A DNA stretch of 64,000 bases from DVED01 sp963838375 (GTDB taxonomy: Bacteria > Cyanobacteriota > Cyanobacteriia > Cyanobacteriales > Geitlerinemataceae), in contig CAWIQY010000016.1 in the NCBI GenBank assembly GCA_963838375.1, positions 1-64,000 on the forward strand, in the 5' to 3' direction. The translations under genes and the position numbers were made by a program. Within the stretch, counting starts at the first letter, position 1, and every line of letters begins with the position of its first letter. This document shows positions 1 to 9,781 of this stretch, piece by piece. The notes beneath the pieces were generated by a model that was not told where the DNA came from, did no database searches, and saw only the letters and a program-made list of their open reading frames with translations.

Positions 1-753
1 TACGAGAACTTTGCGGTGGCGGATCGGACGGCTGGTTTGGGCATCTTGGCGCTGGAGAATTTCGCTTTTAATTTGGCTGATGCGATCGAGGGGAGCAACG
101 TCCATCGGGCAGACGGAGTTACAATAGTAGCAGCGCGTGCAGCCCCAAACGCCTTGGGTTCCGTCATTAAATTTTTCCAATCGCGCTTCAGTGCTGTCGT
201 CGCGATCGTCAGCAATCATTCGCTGGGCTTTAGCTAAGGCGTGAGGACCGACAAAATCGGGATTGACTTCTGCGGCGTTGCATTCCGAATAACAGGCAGC
301 GCAGAGGATACAGTTTCCGGATCGATCGAGTTTTTGGCGTTCTTCGGGAGTTTGCAGAAATTCTCGTTCGGGAATCGATCGAGCGCTGGTACTCACGTAG
401 GGGTCTACGGCTTCCAAGTTGTCCCAGAAACGGCGCATATCTACCACCAAGTCTTTGATGACGGGAAGATTTCCCAAGGGCGCAATGGTGATGGTGGGAG
501 TTGAGGTGCGATCGAGTTCGCTGCCGATATTTTCTTTGCAGGCGAGTGCCGATCGTCCGTTAATCCGCATGGTACAGCTTCCGCAAATCGTATTGCGACA
601 GTTTTTACGAAAGGCGAGGCTGCCGTCCTGTTCCCACTTGATGCGGTTGAGGCAGTTGAGAATGGTGTCGCTCTTGTCAGCCTCCAGGGTGTAAGTCTGA
701 TGGCGAGGCGGGGTGTTGCGGGTTTGGCGGAGGATTTGAAATTTAATTTGCAC
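1..753 (-). CDS. sdhB: Succinate dehydrogenase/fumarate reductase iron-sulfur subunit, 3' end outside window
   Basis: This subunit carries electrons from the flavoprotein subunit of succinate dehydrogenase/fumarate reductase towards the quinone site at the membrane (family knowledge). Reading leftwards from 753, about 250 residues are visible and the gene runs off the window edge, so the C-terminus is missing. The N-terminal ferredoxin-like part holds the [2Fe-2S] ligands in CRNTICGSC and the following INGRSALAC. The C-terminal part holds CILCAACYSEC and CTRCYYCNSVCP, the ligands of the other two Fe-S clusters. The GTG at 753 is chosen because an in-frame stop lies shortly upstream with no ATG between. 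No sdhA or membrane anchor gene is in view, which is common for cyanobacteria, where sdh genes are scattered. Confidence 0.92.
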   Translation of the reverse strand, partial: MQIKFQILRQTRNTPPRHQTYTLEADKSDTILNCLNRIKWEQDGSLAFRKNCRNTICGSCTMRINGRSALACKENIGSELDRTSTPTITIAPLGNLPVIKDLVVDMRRFWDNLEAVDPYVSTSARSIPEREFLQTPEERQKLDRSGNCILCAACYSECNAAEVNPDFVGPHALAKAQRMIADDRDDSTEARLEKFNDGTQGVWGCTRCYYCNSVCPMDVAPLDRISQIKSEILQRQDAQTSRPIRHRKVLV

Positions 754-1178
754 GATCGCGAGCGCGGACTTGACTTTTGGCTTTCTAGTATTTTACCGCT
801 CTTGAGGAGTAATCTTGCCAAATTTTTATCGGGCTGCTCGGGTTATTGCATAACGTATCACATCTAGGTCTGTCAAACTTTCACTAGGTCGAGTCAGATT
901 CCTCAGTCCCACAGATATACGGACTAACTTTTGCGTCAATAAATGGCAACTTAGTATAAATACGGTAAAATTATTTAAACTGGAGAGGCGATCGCCCTTT
1001 GATTGGGTTAATTTTAAGTGGTATTACGGATATTTTTATCTCGATCGTCCGGGTTTCCCGCGTTTTGACAAGCCGAAAAAAGGTTTAACAAGTTTGTAAT
1101 AAGATTTTCCGGATTTAGGGTTTCGCCCCACAGCAATTGATATCCTAGTAAATAGGGTGATTGATAAATCGGGAACCC
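754..1178. other. Intergenic region between sdhB and the reductase remnant
   Basis: This stretch of about 425 bp is AT-rich and has no convincing ORF on either strand. It must hold the leftward promoter of sdhB, but no clear -35/-10 pair could be chosen. Nothing else recognisable was seen apart from one GCGATCGC octamer near 990. Confidence 0.5.
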
Positions 1179-1550
1179 ATGATCGCTAACTTACCTGTGC
1201 ATAGTCAATTGGGGATCGCTCAAGATCTCAAGATCCGTCGCATCTTCAACGGGATGTGGCAGATGTCTGGCGCGTGCAGACCCATCGATGTCCAAAAAGC
1301 GATCGCCGTCCGGTCTGATGACGAGGATGCCGGATGTCCCCCCTTGCATCTAGCCGACTCGGACAGACGCCAACGGCTTCAAGTTCGCGGCGAGGAAGCG
1401 CTATCTCAGCTCCCAGCGTTAACCCAATGGTTTCCCCGACTCATCCCCATAATGAAGACTTTAGTCCAGTGTCTGGATTTTTTGCAGTTTCATCAGTCTT
1501 CGATCGAGCGCCAAATTTCGATACAATTATTGGTGATGGTGGCTAAAAGT
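1179..1550 (+). pseudogene. Decayed aldo/keto reductase fragment
   Basis: The frame from the ATG at 1179 begins with residues typical of the start of a cyanobacterial aldo/keto reductase, including RRIFNGMWQMSGA and then DAG...LADSD, which resembles the family's DAG-x-T-x-DLAD segment. Further on, near 1460-1495, CLDFLQFH matches the family's CLDLLQFHWWDY region. The segments between are scrambled or missing, and the whole is far shorter than the roughly 300 residues or more expected. It directly precedes the TPS-CHAT gene. I infer an old remnant rather than a working gene. A small unrelated protein is possible but less likely given the two ordered matches. Confidence 0.55.
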
Positions 1551-1615
1551 CTCGATTGTTCCCTAGAAGGTTCAGCTCAAAAATTAGAAGAGTCGGTGCA
1601 GACAAAGAGGGCTGT

Positions 1616-4600
1616 ATGAAATTGAACTTTAAAACGATCGCCCTGGGACTGAGTAGCATTCACCTGGTTGGGTCGATCGCCCTTCCTACCTACGCGCAAT
1701 CGATTCTCCCCAGCAACGACGGTACGGGAACGATCGTCACCCCACATGGAAATCGATTCGATATTGACGGCGGACAGGTTTCTGGAGATGGCAGAAACCT
1801 CTTCCATAGTTTTCAAGAATTTGGATTGCATCGGGGTGAAGTTGCCAACTTTTTATCGAACCCCAATATTCACAATATTTTCGGTCAAGTCACCGGAGGA
1901 AACGCCTCCTATATTGACGGTTTAATTCAAGTCAGCGGAGGAAATTCTAACCTCTTTTTAATCAATCCAGCAGGTGTTTTGTTCGGCGCCAATGCCAGCT
2001 TAAATGTTCCGGCTGACTTCATCACCACCACGGCAACTGCCATTGGCTTCGATAACAATACCTGGTTGAATACGACGGGGGAAAATAATTGGTCGGCACT
2101 GGTGGGAACCCCCACCACTTTTGATTTTGCTGTAGCCAATCCAGGATCGATCGTTAACGAAGGGAATTTGACCGTTTCGGCGGGTCAAACGTTAGGATTA
2201 ATCGGTGGGACGATCGTCAACACTGGAGTATTGCAGGCATCGGGGGGCGATATCCGAGTGATGTCAGTTCCCGGCGAAAGTCTCGTTCAGTTAAGCAAAC
2301 CCGGATACGTTCTCAGTTTGCAAGTCCGAAACGGGATAGATCCAACCCCAACAACCCCGAATCCGCTGTCACTGCCGCAACTGTTGACGGGGAATTCAGA
2401 GATTTCTAATGCTAGCCAAGTGACGGTTAACCCAGATGGGACAGTGAGTTTGGGCGGATCGGGATTGCGAATTGACCCTCAATCTGGAACGACTCTGATT
2501 TCTGGCACAGTGGATGTCTCTGGAGACGGACCGGGCACAAATTCGTCCTCAATTCAAATTTTAGGCGATCGAGTGGGGTTATTCAGTGCTCGCTTGGACG
2601 CTTCGGGAACCAACGGTGGCGGTAGTATCTTCGTCGGGGGTGACTTCCGAGGAGAAGGAAAAATGCCCACCGCCCGATCGACCTATGTCAGTCCCAATAC
2701 CTCAATCTTTTCTAATGCTCTGCAACAGGGCGATGGCGGACGAGTCATCGTCTGGGCAGACGACTCTACCCGATTTTACGGCAATATTAGCGCACGGGGC
2801 GGCAGTGCGGGCGGCAATGGCGGCTTTGTGGAAGTTTCCGGCAAAAACTGGCTGGATTACCGGGGGACTGTGGATACATTTGCCCCCAATGGCGCCCTGG
2901 GAAATCTCCTGCTAGACCCCACAAACATCGTTGTGGTTGCCGATGACACAGCCACGATCGATTTAACTACCGTCGATGCCTTCGACGATGCCGATACCGA
3001 CACGGAAAACAGCCAAACTCGCATCGATGTCGCCGCAATTAATAACGCCACAGCCAATGTTACCTTACAAGCCAACAATAATATTACCTTCAGCACCCCG
3101 ATCGAAATGCTCGAATTGGGCGTCGGATTAAGCGCCGAAGCCGGTAACGATATTGCCGTCAATGCGGGAATAACCACCACCGGGGGAGGAGTGGCGCTGA
3201 ATGCGGGAAACAACCTAGCAATCGTCTCGGGTGCCAATGTAGCAACCGGAGGAGGCGCGATCGATTTTCGGGCGGGAAACAACATCACCAGCAACGGGGC
3301 GATTTCTACTAGCGGTGGGGGCGTTACCCTGCGGGCGAATGCCGACAGCAGTGGCAGCGGCAGACTCACCATCGGCAATTCGATAACCACCGAAGGCGGA
3401 AGTCTCAACCTTTTAGGGACGGGGAACGACGGGTTTGCGGGTATTCTCGTCCAAAGTCCGCTGTCGGCGGGAAGTGGCAATGTCTCGTTGACGGGCACAG
3501 GTAATGTCGGCCGTGGCATCGATCTTCAGAGTTCGATTTCTACCAGTGGCGGTACGGTGAGTTTAACCGGAAACAGTGCATCGGCGACGGGAATTTGGAT
3601 TGGCAGTTCCGTAACATCCGGCGGCGGTTCGATTACCCTCAACGGGATTAGCAATGGTACGGGGGAATTGGCGCGGGGAATTGCCATCGCCCCAACTGGA
3701 TCGCTATCCTCTAGCAGTGGCATCGTCGATTTGATCGGTTCGGGTTCTCATGCGGGAATCGCGGTTTTAAGTGGTGGTTCGATCGCTTCGGGAACGGGGA
3801 ATCTCAACTTGACTTCCGCCAATGGCATTACCAATAGCGGCTCGATTTCCACCTCGGGAACGGGGAATCTGACTGTGACGGCAAATTCGATTACTCATAG
3901 CGGTTCGATCGCTACCGGAACCGGAAATCTGACTCTAACCGCAGATTCGATCGCCCTCCTCGGCCCTTTAAGCGGTAGCGGCAGGCTGCTATTACAACCC
4001 AACACCGATATCAATTTGGGATTGGGTGGAACGGGTGATGCTCAAAGCACCTTCCTCAATGGCAGCGAACTCGTTTCCCTAGTTGATGGGTTCAGCAACA
4101 TTACCATCGGACGGGAAGAGGGTAGCAGTGGAATTACCCTCCTGGATAATGTGACCTTCAACGATCCCGTTACCCTAAGATCTTTGGGTTCGATCGATAC
4201 AGGCGGTTTTACCCTTTCCGGTCGCGATAATGCATCCTTAACTTTAATCGCAGGTGTCGATATCTTCGGTTCGAGTACCTTCTATTCCCAAAATCAAACG
4301 ATTAGCCTCAATGCCGGGGGAAATATCCTGGTGAATGCGATCGATGCCGGAGACGAACGGAAATATTATTCTCAAAGCTCCCAACGGTACGGTTCGGATT
4401 GTCGGCACAATACCGCAGTCGGAAAGCTTATATAGTGACAATATCAGCTTGCGGGGCAATTCGGTGACGATCGATCACGATCCGGGGACGGTATTTAACC
4501 GAGGAGATGCAACAGTTAATGGCGTTCGGGGAATCATTCATTTGGGTGCTCAAGGCAGACCGTCGCCAAGTCCTACACCGTCGCCAAGTCCTACACCGTC

Positions 4601-6820
4601 GCCAAGTCCTACACCGTCGCCAAGTCCTACACCGTCGCCAAGTCCTACACCCACGGGAGACCCACACCCACGGGCGACCCAGCACCCACGGGCGACCCAG
4701 CACCCACGGGCGACCCAGCACCCACGGGCGACCCAGCACCCACGGGCGACCCCACACCCACGGGAGACCCAGCACCCACGGGAGACCCCACACCCACGGG
4801 AGACCCCACACCCACGGGAGACCCCACACCCACGGGAGACCCCACACCCACGGGAGACCCCACACCCACGGGAGACCCCACACCCACGGGAGACCCCACA
4901 CCCACGGGAGACCCCACACCCACGGGAGACCCCACACCCACGGGAGACCCCACACCCACGGGAGACCCAGCACCCACGGGAGACCCAGCACCCCAGCCAA
5001 CCCCAGAGGAAAGCAATCAAATTTCGACGGATATCCAAACCACCAGCATTCCTAACGATACCAATCCGGAAACGTCCGTCGTGGTTGACGATCCCGTCAC
5101 GGATACCTCTAGCGGTTTTGAAGCCACACCTACTTCAGGTTCCGATATAATCTCGTCGTCCTCGAATGCCTCAAATTCATCGAACAGTAGCCTCTCGAAC
5201 ACCAACAACACATCTCAAAATGCGGGAAGCACAACTTCCACCACCAGAACTTCGAGCCCCCCCACTTCCACCATCAGAACTTCGAGCACCCCCACTTCCA
5301 CCATCAGAACTTCGAGCACCCCCACTTCCACCACCACAACTTCGACGTCTGGAACGAGTGGAAGCCAAGGAAATTCCGGTCAGTCGAATTCCTCATCCAC
5401 CTCAACGTCTAATACATCAGCATCTAATACATCAGCATCTCAAACGACAAGTACAACGAACCGCAACACAGCAACAACCTCCTCTAGTTCCACTCGAGTT
5501 GTTAACAATACTGTAACCGCCGCGCCAGAAGCCACGCTAGCAGCAGTGGACAAGAACCTCGAATCCGGGGACGTAGACGCAGCGATCGACACCATAGAAG
5601 GCTCTTATGTCCATCAATCTAGAAGTGTCTCGCGGCGAAGTAACAGACCCTCGTTGCTGTCGGCAGCCCATTTCCAAGATCGCCTGCTGGAGATTTCTCA
5701 GCAAACGGGTCAAACTTCCGTTCTGATTTACGTCCTAGCTCGTCCGGAACAACTGGATCTGATTGCGATTGCCCCTCGCGGCGAGCGGATTTATGCCAGC
5801 GTTCCCGCCGCCAATCGCGAGGCTCTCATGCCTGTCATCAAGGAGTTTCGCCGGAATCTCACCAATCCTCGCCAACGGAACACCGACAGCTATCTCGCCG
5901 CCGCAGGGCAACTTTATCAATGGTTGATTGCGCCTTTGGAATCGGAATTAGAGCGGGTTGGGGCGGATACGCTGGTGTTTTCTATGGATGAAGGATTGCG
6001 AACTTTGCCGCTAGCGGCGTTACATGATGGGACGCAATTCTTGGTGGAAAAATACAGTATCGGATTGATTCCGAGCATCAATCTCACCGATACCAGTTAC
6101 CAACCGTTGCAGGGCAGCCGAGTTTTGGCAATGGGAGCCAGTCGATTCAGCGATCAGATTCCCCTGCCTGCGGTTCCGATCGAGCTATCGACTATTGTTA
6201 AAGGGTCAAGACTAACGGATGATGGGCTTATTGAAGGACTTTGGCCGGGAAAAGCTTTCCTCAATGAAGCGTTTACCCTGGAAAACCTGAAACAGCAACG
6301 AAACTCCTACCGCTACCGCATCGTTCACTTGGCAACCCATGCCGAGTTTCAAGCGGGAAAACCGGAAAATTCCTATATCCAGTTTTGGGATCGAAGACTG
6401 GGTTTAGATCGCTTGCGGGAATTGGGCTGGAATGATTATCCGGTCGAATTATTAGTGTTGAGTGCCTGCCGTACCGCTGTTGGCGATGGCGATTCGGAAT
6501 TGGGTTTTGCTGGATTTGCTGTCCAAGCCGGAGTGAAATCTGTTCTGGCGAGCCTGTGGTATGTCAGCGATGACGGTACGTTAGGACTGATGACTGAATT
6601 TTATCAAAAACTCCAACAAGCTGGTATTACGACCAAATCTGAAGCCCTGCGGCAAGCGCAATTAGCCATGTTGCGAGGGGATTTACACGTCCAGAATGGC
6701 GAACTTGTAGAATCGGAGGGAACTGTTCCTCTTTCCGAGGAGCTAGCGCATGGGGGCGATCGAGATTTGTCTCATCCGTACTATTGGTCTGGTTTTACGA
6801 TGGTCGGTAGTCCTTGGTAA
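1616..6820 (+). CDS. Secreted TPS/haemagglutinin-repeat protein with C-terminal CHAT protease domain (two apparent frameshifts)
   Basis: Predicted exported protein of about 1,735 residues once two one-base breaks are bridged. The ATG at 1616 starts a signal peptide ending near PTYAQS. A filamentous-haemagglutinin/TPS secretion domain follows (NxFGQVTGG, LFLINPAGVLFGANA), then a long glycine/serine/threonine-rich beta-helix-like region, a minisatellite-encoded PTGDPT/PSPSPT linker, a Ser/Thr/Asn-rich linker, and a C-terminal CHAT domain with the presumed catalytic His in HLATHAEF and Cys in LSACRTA. The frame breaks near 4351-4360 (one base too many; stop at 4433-4435) and returns near 4661-4663 (one C too few in a CCCC run). 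Both are probably sequence errors or slippage. The TPS-plus-CHAT architecture is common in cyanobacteria. No TpsB transporter gene is in view. Substrate unknown. Confidence 0.85.
4560..4649 (+). repeat. Five tandem 18-bp repeats encoding PSPSPT
   Basis: Five near-perfect copies of an 18-bp unit starting CCGTCGCCAAGTCC lie in the linker of the TPS-CHAT gene. Each encodes six residues, so changes in copy number keep the frame. Confidence 0.9.
4650..4990 (+). repeat. About 19 tandem 18-bp repeats encoding PTGDPT/PTGDPA
   Basis: About 19 copies of an 18-bp unit (CCCACGGGAGACCCCACA and variants with GGGCGAC or CCAGCA) follow the previous array. In the frame that joins the CHAT domain they read PTGDPT or PTGDPA. 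The first unit has CCC where most others have CCCC (4661-4663), which throws the reading frame. Arrays like this are prone to slippage in cells and to collapse in assembly, so the copy number should be treated as provisional. Confidence 0.88.
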
Positions 6821-6989
6821 TTGAGAGTTGAGAGTTGAGAGTTGATAGTTGATAGTTGTTAGTTGTCGTAGAGGCGAAGCATTCGGGCGATCGATTATCG
6901 CTTTACCCAAGAATCCCGCCCCCCAATGCTTCGCCCGTACCGCTGATGGTTGCTAGTCGATCGCCAACTGGGTACTGAGCATTCCTAAA

Positions 6990-7015
6990 CTTATTACTTA
7001 TTACTTATTACTTAT
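6990..7015. repeat. Short heptanucleotide tandem repeat (CTTATTA)
   Basis: Nearly four copies of a 7-bp unit of the kind called STRR in cyanobacteria lie just upstream of bioF. A related tract of GTTGAGA/GTTGATA units lies at about 6820-6860 after the CHAT gene. Confidence 0.75.
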
Positions 7016-7020
7016 CCTAA

Positions 7021-8226
7021 ATGACCGATCCTTATGCTTGGATAGAACCTTCTTTAACAGCAATTCATCGGGCGAATTGGTATCGTTGCGTACGATCGAT
7101 CGACAGTCTTTCCGGGGCAGTTGTTGAAATGGAAGGGCGATGGGTGGTTAACTTTGCCAGTAACGATTATTTGGGGTTGGCAAGCGACAATCGGTTAATT
7201 GAAGCGGCGGTGGCGGCAACTCGTCGTTGGGGAACGGGAAGTACGGGTTCTCGTTTGCTGAGCGGACATCGATCGTTACATCGGGATTTGGAGATGGCGA
7301 TCGCCGATCTCAAACAAACAGAAGATGCTCTGGTTTTTAGTTCGGGATATCTGGCGAATTTGGGGACGATCGCCGCTTTAGTTGGCAAACGAGATTTGAT
7401 TTTAGCCGATAAATACAATCATTCGAGTCTGAAAAATGGCGCATTTTTATCGGGAGCAACCGTAAAAGAGTACCGTCACTGCGATATGGAAGAGTTACAA
7501 CGTTACTTGAAACAAGGTCGATCGCAATATCGACGGTGTTTGATTTTAAGTGATAGTGTTTTTAGCATGGATGGGGATTTGTGTCCTCTTCGGGATCTAT
7601 TGGATTTGGCGCAAGAGTTTGATAGTATGTTGCTGATTGACGAAGCTCATGCTACAGGAGTTTTAGGAGCGACTGGAGCCGGAACTCCGGATCATTTTGG
7701 GCTGGAAAAGCGTCCTTTAATCCAAATAGGAACTTTGAGCAAAGCTTTGGGAAGTTTAGGTGGATACATCACCGGTTCAGCTAAACTCATCGAGTTTCTC
7801 AGAAATCGCGCATCGAGTTGGATTTATACTACGGGATTGTCTCCAGCGGATACGGCAGCAGCATTAGAGGCGATCGCGATTCTCAAACGAGAACCCCAAC
7901 GCCGAATTCGACTCTGGGAAAATGTCGATCGACTTAAACAACTTCTCTGCGAAAAATTGACCGATGTTCTAATCGATAATCAACAGATTTCACTCAAGTT
8001 GTTACCCTCAGATTCCCCGATTTTATGTTTGCAGATTGACGATCCGGCGAAGGTTATGGCTGTGGGAGATCGACTAAAGGATGCTGGTCTATGGGTAGCT
8101 GCGGTGCGCCCGCCCACTGTTCCTACAAGTCGCCTGCGAATGACGGTGATGGCAACTCACGAAACGGAACACCTCCAACATTTAGTCGAGAGTCTCGCAG
8201 ACATTTTGGGGAGAATCTCGGGATAA
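7021..8226 (+). CDS. bioF: 8-amino-7-oxononanoate synthase
   Basis: PLP-dependent enzyme of biotin synthesis that condenses pimeloyl thioester with L-alanine to give 8-amino-7-oxononanoate (family knowledge). The 401-residue product has the usual length. Visible family features are NFASNDYLGLA near the N-terminus, GTGSTGSRLLSG, the DEAHATGVLGATG segment that binds the cofactor, and TLSKALGSLGGY with the PLP-binding lysine. The ATG at 7021 directly follows a short tandem repeat and no strong ribosome-binding site is seen. Other acyl-CoA:amino acid transferases of the same fold (for example KBL) are less likely. It stands alone, with no other biotin gene nearby. Confidence 0.92.
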   Translation: MTDPYAWIEPSLTAIHRANWYRCVRSIDSLSGAVVEMEGRWVVNFASNDYLGLASDNRLIEAAVAATRRWGTGSTGSRLLSGHRSLHRDLEMAIADLKQTEDALVFSSGYLANLGTIAALVGKRDLILADKYNHSSLKNGAFLSGATVKEYRHCDMEELQRYLKQGRSQYRRCLILSDSVFSMDGDLCPLRDLLDLAQEFDSMLLIDEAHATGVLGATGAGTPDHFGLEKRPLIQIGTLSKALGSLGGYITGSAKLIEFLRNRASSWIYTTGLSPADTAAALEAIAILKREPQRRIRLWENVDRLKQLLCEKLTDVLIDNQQISLKLLPSDSPILCLQIDDPAKVMAVGDRLKDAGLWVAAVRPPTVPTSRLRMTVMATHETEHLQHLVESLADILGRISG

Positions 8227-8228
8227 AT

Positions 8229-8345
8229 TATAGATTATCGTACGATAAGTAGTCATAGCTTCGCCCTTGGAATAGAATATCATATCGCGAAACCGCCGTC
8301 AAATCGTTGCGTAAATGACCCTATTCTCAACATTGTTGAGAATAG
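8229..8345 (-). repeat. Dispersed promoter-bearing repeat, copy A
   Basis: Reverse-strand copy of the window's dispersed repeat. Read on the minus strand it starts with a perfect 12-bp palindrome (CTATTCTCAACA and its complement around one base, 8321-8345). It continues through GGGTCATTT to TTGACG (8297-8302), a 17-bp spacer and TATTCT (8274-8279), and ends with ATGACTACTTATCGTACG. It lies between bioF and the next leftward gene. Its promoter points into the 3' end of bioF on the antisense strand. Confidence 0.8.
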
Positions 8346-8481
8346 CCCCCCTAAACTGACTCTAGAAAATCGCCGCGAACACAATTTTTGTGGAGAATCT
8401 GCGAAAAAATATCTTTCTCGGGTATGAAACCCTCATTTTCGGGTCGCCAACTCTGACCCGATTACCGAATCGGTACTGACA

Positions 8482-9720
8482 TTAAGGAGTTGCTTTATCT
8501 TTTGAGATTGATAGCATGAGATTGGCATCACGATCGAATTTATAGCCAATACCAAATCCCAAACTTTTGATATTGGGATTGCTTTGATAGATCTGACGAA
8601 GCTCAGGTTGATCTCGAACGGCAAATAAATCAATCGGTTTAATATAACTTCCATAAAACTGACGATTCCACTTCGCTTCGTCAAAATATCGCACGGGAAT
8701 CCCCGAATCATCCTGCAAAATATAGTCGCTATTCTCTAAGATAAAGTTTCGGATACGAGAAAAGGTTTCTCTGTGCATCAAATAAGAAGCCGCTTTGAGA
8801 TACGTTGCATTTAAGTTTTGCGTTGCGAGAAATTCCAGAAACTCGGGTGTCTTTTGAAGTTCTGCATCTGATAAGTCTACCGCAAAATAGTATAAAGTTT
8901 TGGGTTGAGTTTCGCCTAGAGACAGAAAAGAAATCTGAACCCCTGGAATGAGTCCAGAACCGGATTGGGGTTGTTGATGCAGTCCCAAAAGTTCTCCTTG
9001 CGAGTTTAAACCGATATACTTGACTTCTAAAATCGTGTTGTCAGTCCGAGCTAAGAAGACGTATAATAGAGGTAGGACGCCACGATCTTTTAAATTAGAT
9101 CGCATATCAATCGTGCGAAAAAAACTATATTTTAACAACGTGTATAAAGACTCTTTAACACCTTGAATTTGTTGAGTCGCTAGAGTTAAATTAGATAGCT
9201 TGGGAATCTCACCCACGGGTTCTAAACCCGCCAGAATATACTTCGGTGCACGATCGAAAAAGGTATCTGCATATAAAAAATCTGGCCCGCTAAAGGGATA
9301 AAAAAGATTTGATTTGGTATCGCGAATTGACTTAAGCTCGCGAGTCGCCCACTGACGAGCCGCAGTGAGTTGCTTTTCTTCTAACTTTCCCCAAGCCGTA
9401 TTCATGAAGTTAGCATAGTCGATCCAATTTGGAGATTCTTGTAATACAGAAATTTCCGGATTTTTTGTAACTTGAATTCCGGCTAAAAACTTAGCCGTGT
9501 CATTAATTTGCTTGGATTGCTGCAAATCAAATTGTGCTAGAGGATCGGTCTGTTTTTTCTGGGGAATAGCTAAAGGAACTGGTGCAAATTTTTCTCGGTC
9601 GATCGCCTCTGGCGTTTCCGGAAGTTTTGAAGATGAAGATAAATTCCTCTTGTGAAGTTGAAGATAAATCGAAAACAGACTAGTTATAATAACTAAAAAA
9701 ACTAATGTAACTTTTTTCAT
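8482..9720 (-). CDS. Conserved hypothetical exported or membrane-anchored protein
   Basis: I do not recognise a named function. The 412-residue product begins at the ATG at 9720 with a lysine-rich start and a hydrophobic stretch (VTLVFLVIITSLFSIYLQL), so it is probably an uncleaved membrane anchor or signal peptide with the rest outside. A longer reading frame extends upstream to 9828, but that part is AT-rich and overlaps the permease gene. Conserved-looking blocks include FYPFSGPDFLYAD, SYLMHRETFSRIRNF, ILQDDSGIPVRYF and WNRQFYGSYIKPIDLF. It lies 61 bp downstream of an amino-acid permease on the same strand, so co-transcription is possible. Confidence 0.7.
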   Translation of the reverse strand: MKKVTLVFLVIITSLFSIYLQLHKRNLSSSSKLPETPEAIDREKFAPVPLAIPQKKQTDPLAQFDLQQSKQINDTAKFLAGIQVTKNPEISVLQESPNWIDYANFMNTAWGKLEEKQLTAARQWATRELKSIRDTKSNLFYPFSGPDFLYADTFFDRAPKYILAGLEPVGEIPKLSNLTLATQQIQGVKESLYTLLKYSFFRTIDMRSNLKDRGVLPLLYVFLARTDNTILEVKYIGLNSQGELLGLHQQPQSGSGLIPGVQISFLSLGETQPKTLYYFAVDLSDAELQKTPEFLEFLATQNLNATYLKAASYLMHRETFSRIRNFILENSDYILQDDSGIPVRYFDEAKWNRQFYGSYIKPIDLFAVRDQPELRQIYQSNPNIKSLGFGIGYKFDRDANLMLSISKDKATP

Positions 9721-9781
9721 AAATAATATATTAATGACATTCAAGAAAAAAATATAATCGATCGTATCAATAAATTTGCTT

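Noticed and set aside
2857..3723. 220-codon Pro/Leu/Val-rich frame antisense to the haemagglutinin repeats
   Set aside because: The composition mirrors the Gly/Ser/Asn-rich sense strand and there is no start signal.
4560..4990. Possible CRISPR-like array in the CHAT gene
   Set aside because: Units are 18 bp, contiguous and coding, without spacers.
4428..5055. Long open frames on both strands across the 18-bp repeats
   Set aside because: The 18-bp unit has no stop codon in most frames, so all stay open. Only the PTGDPT frame joins the CHAT domain.
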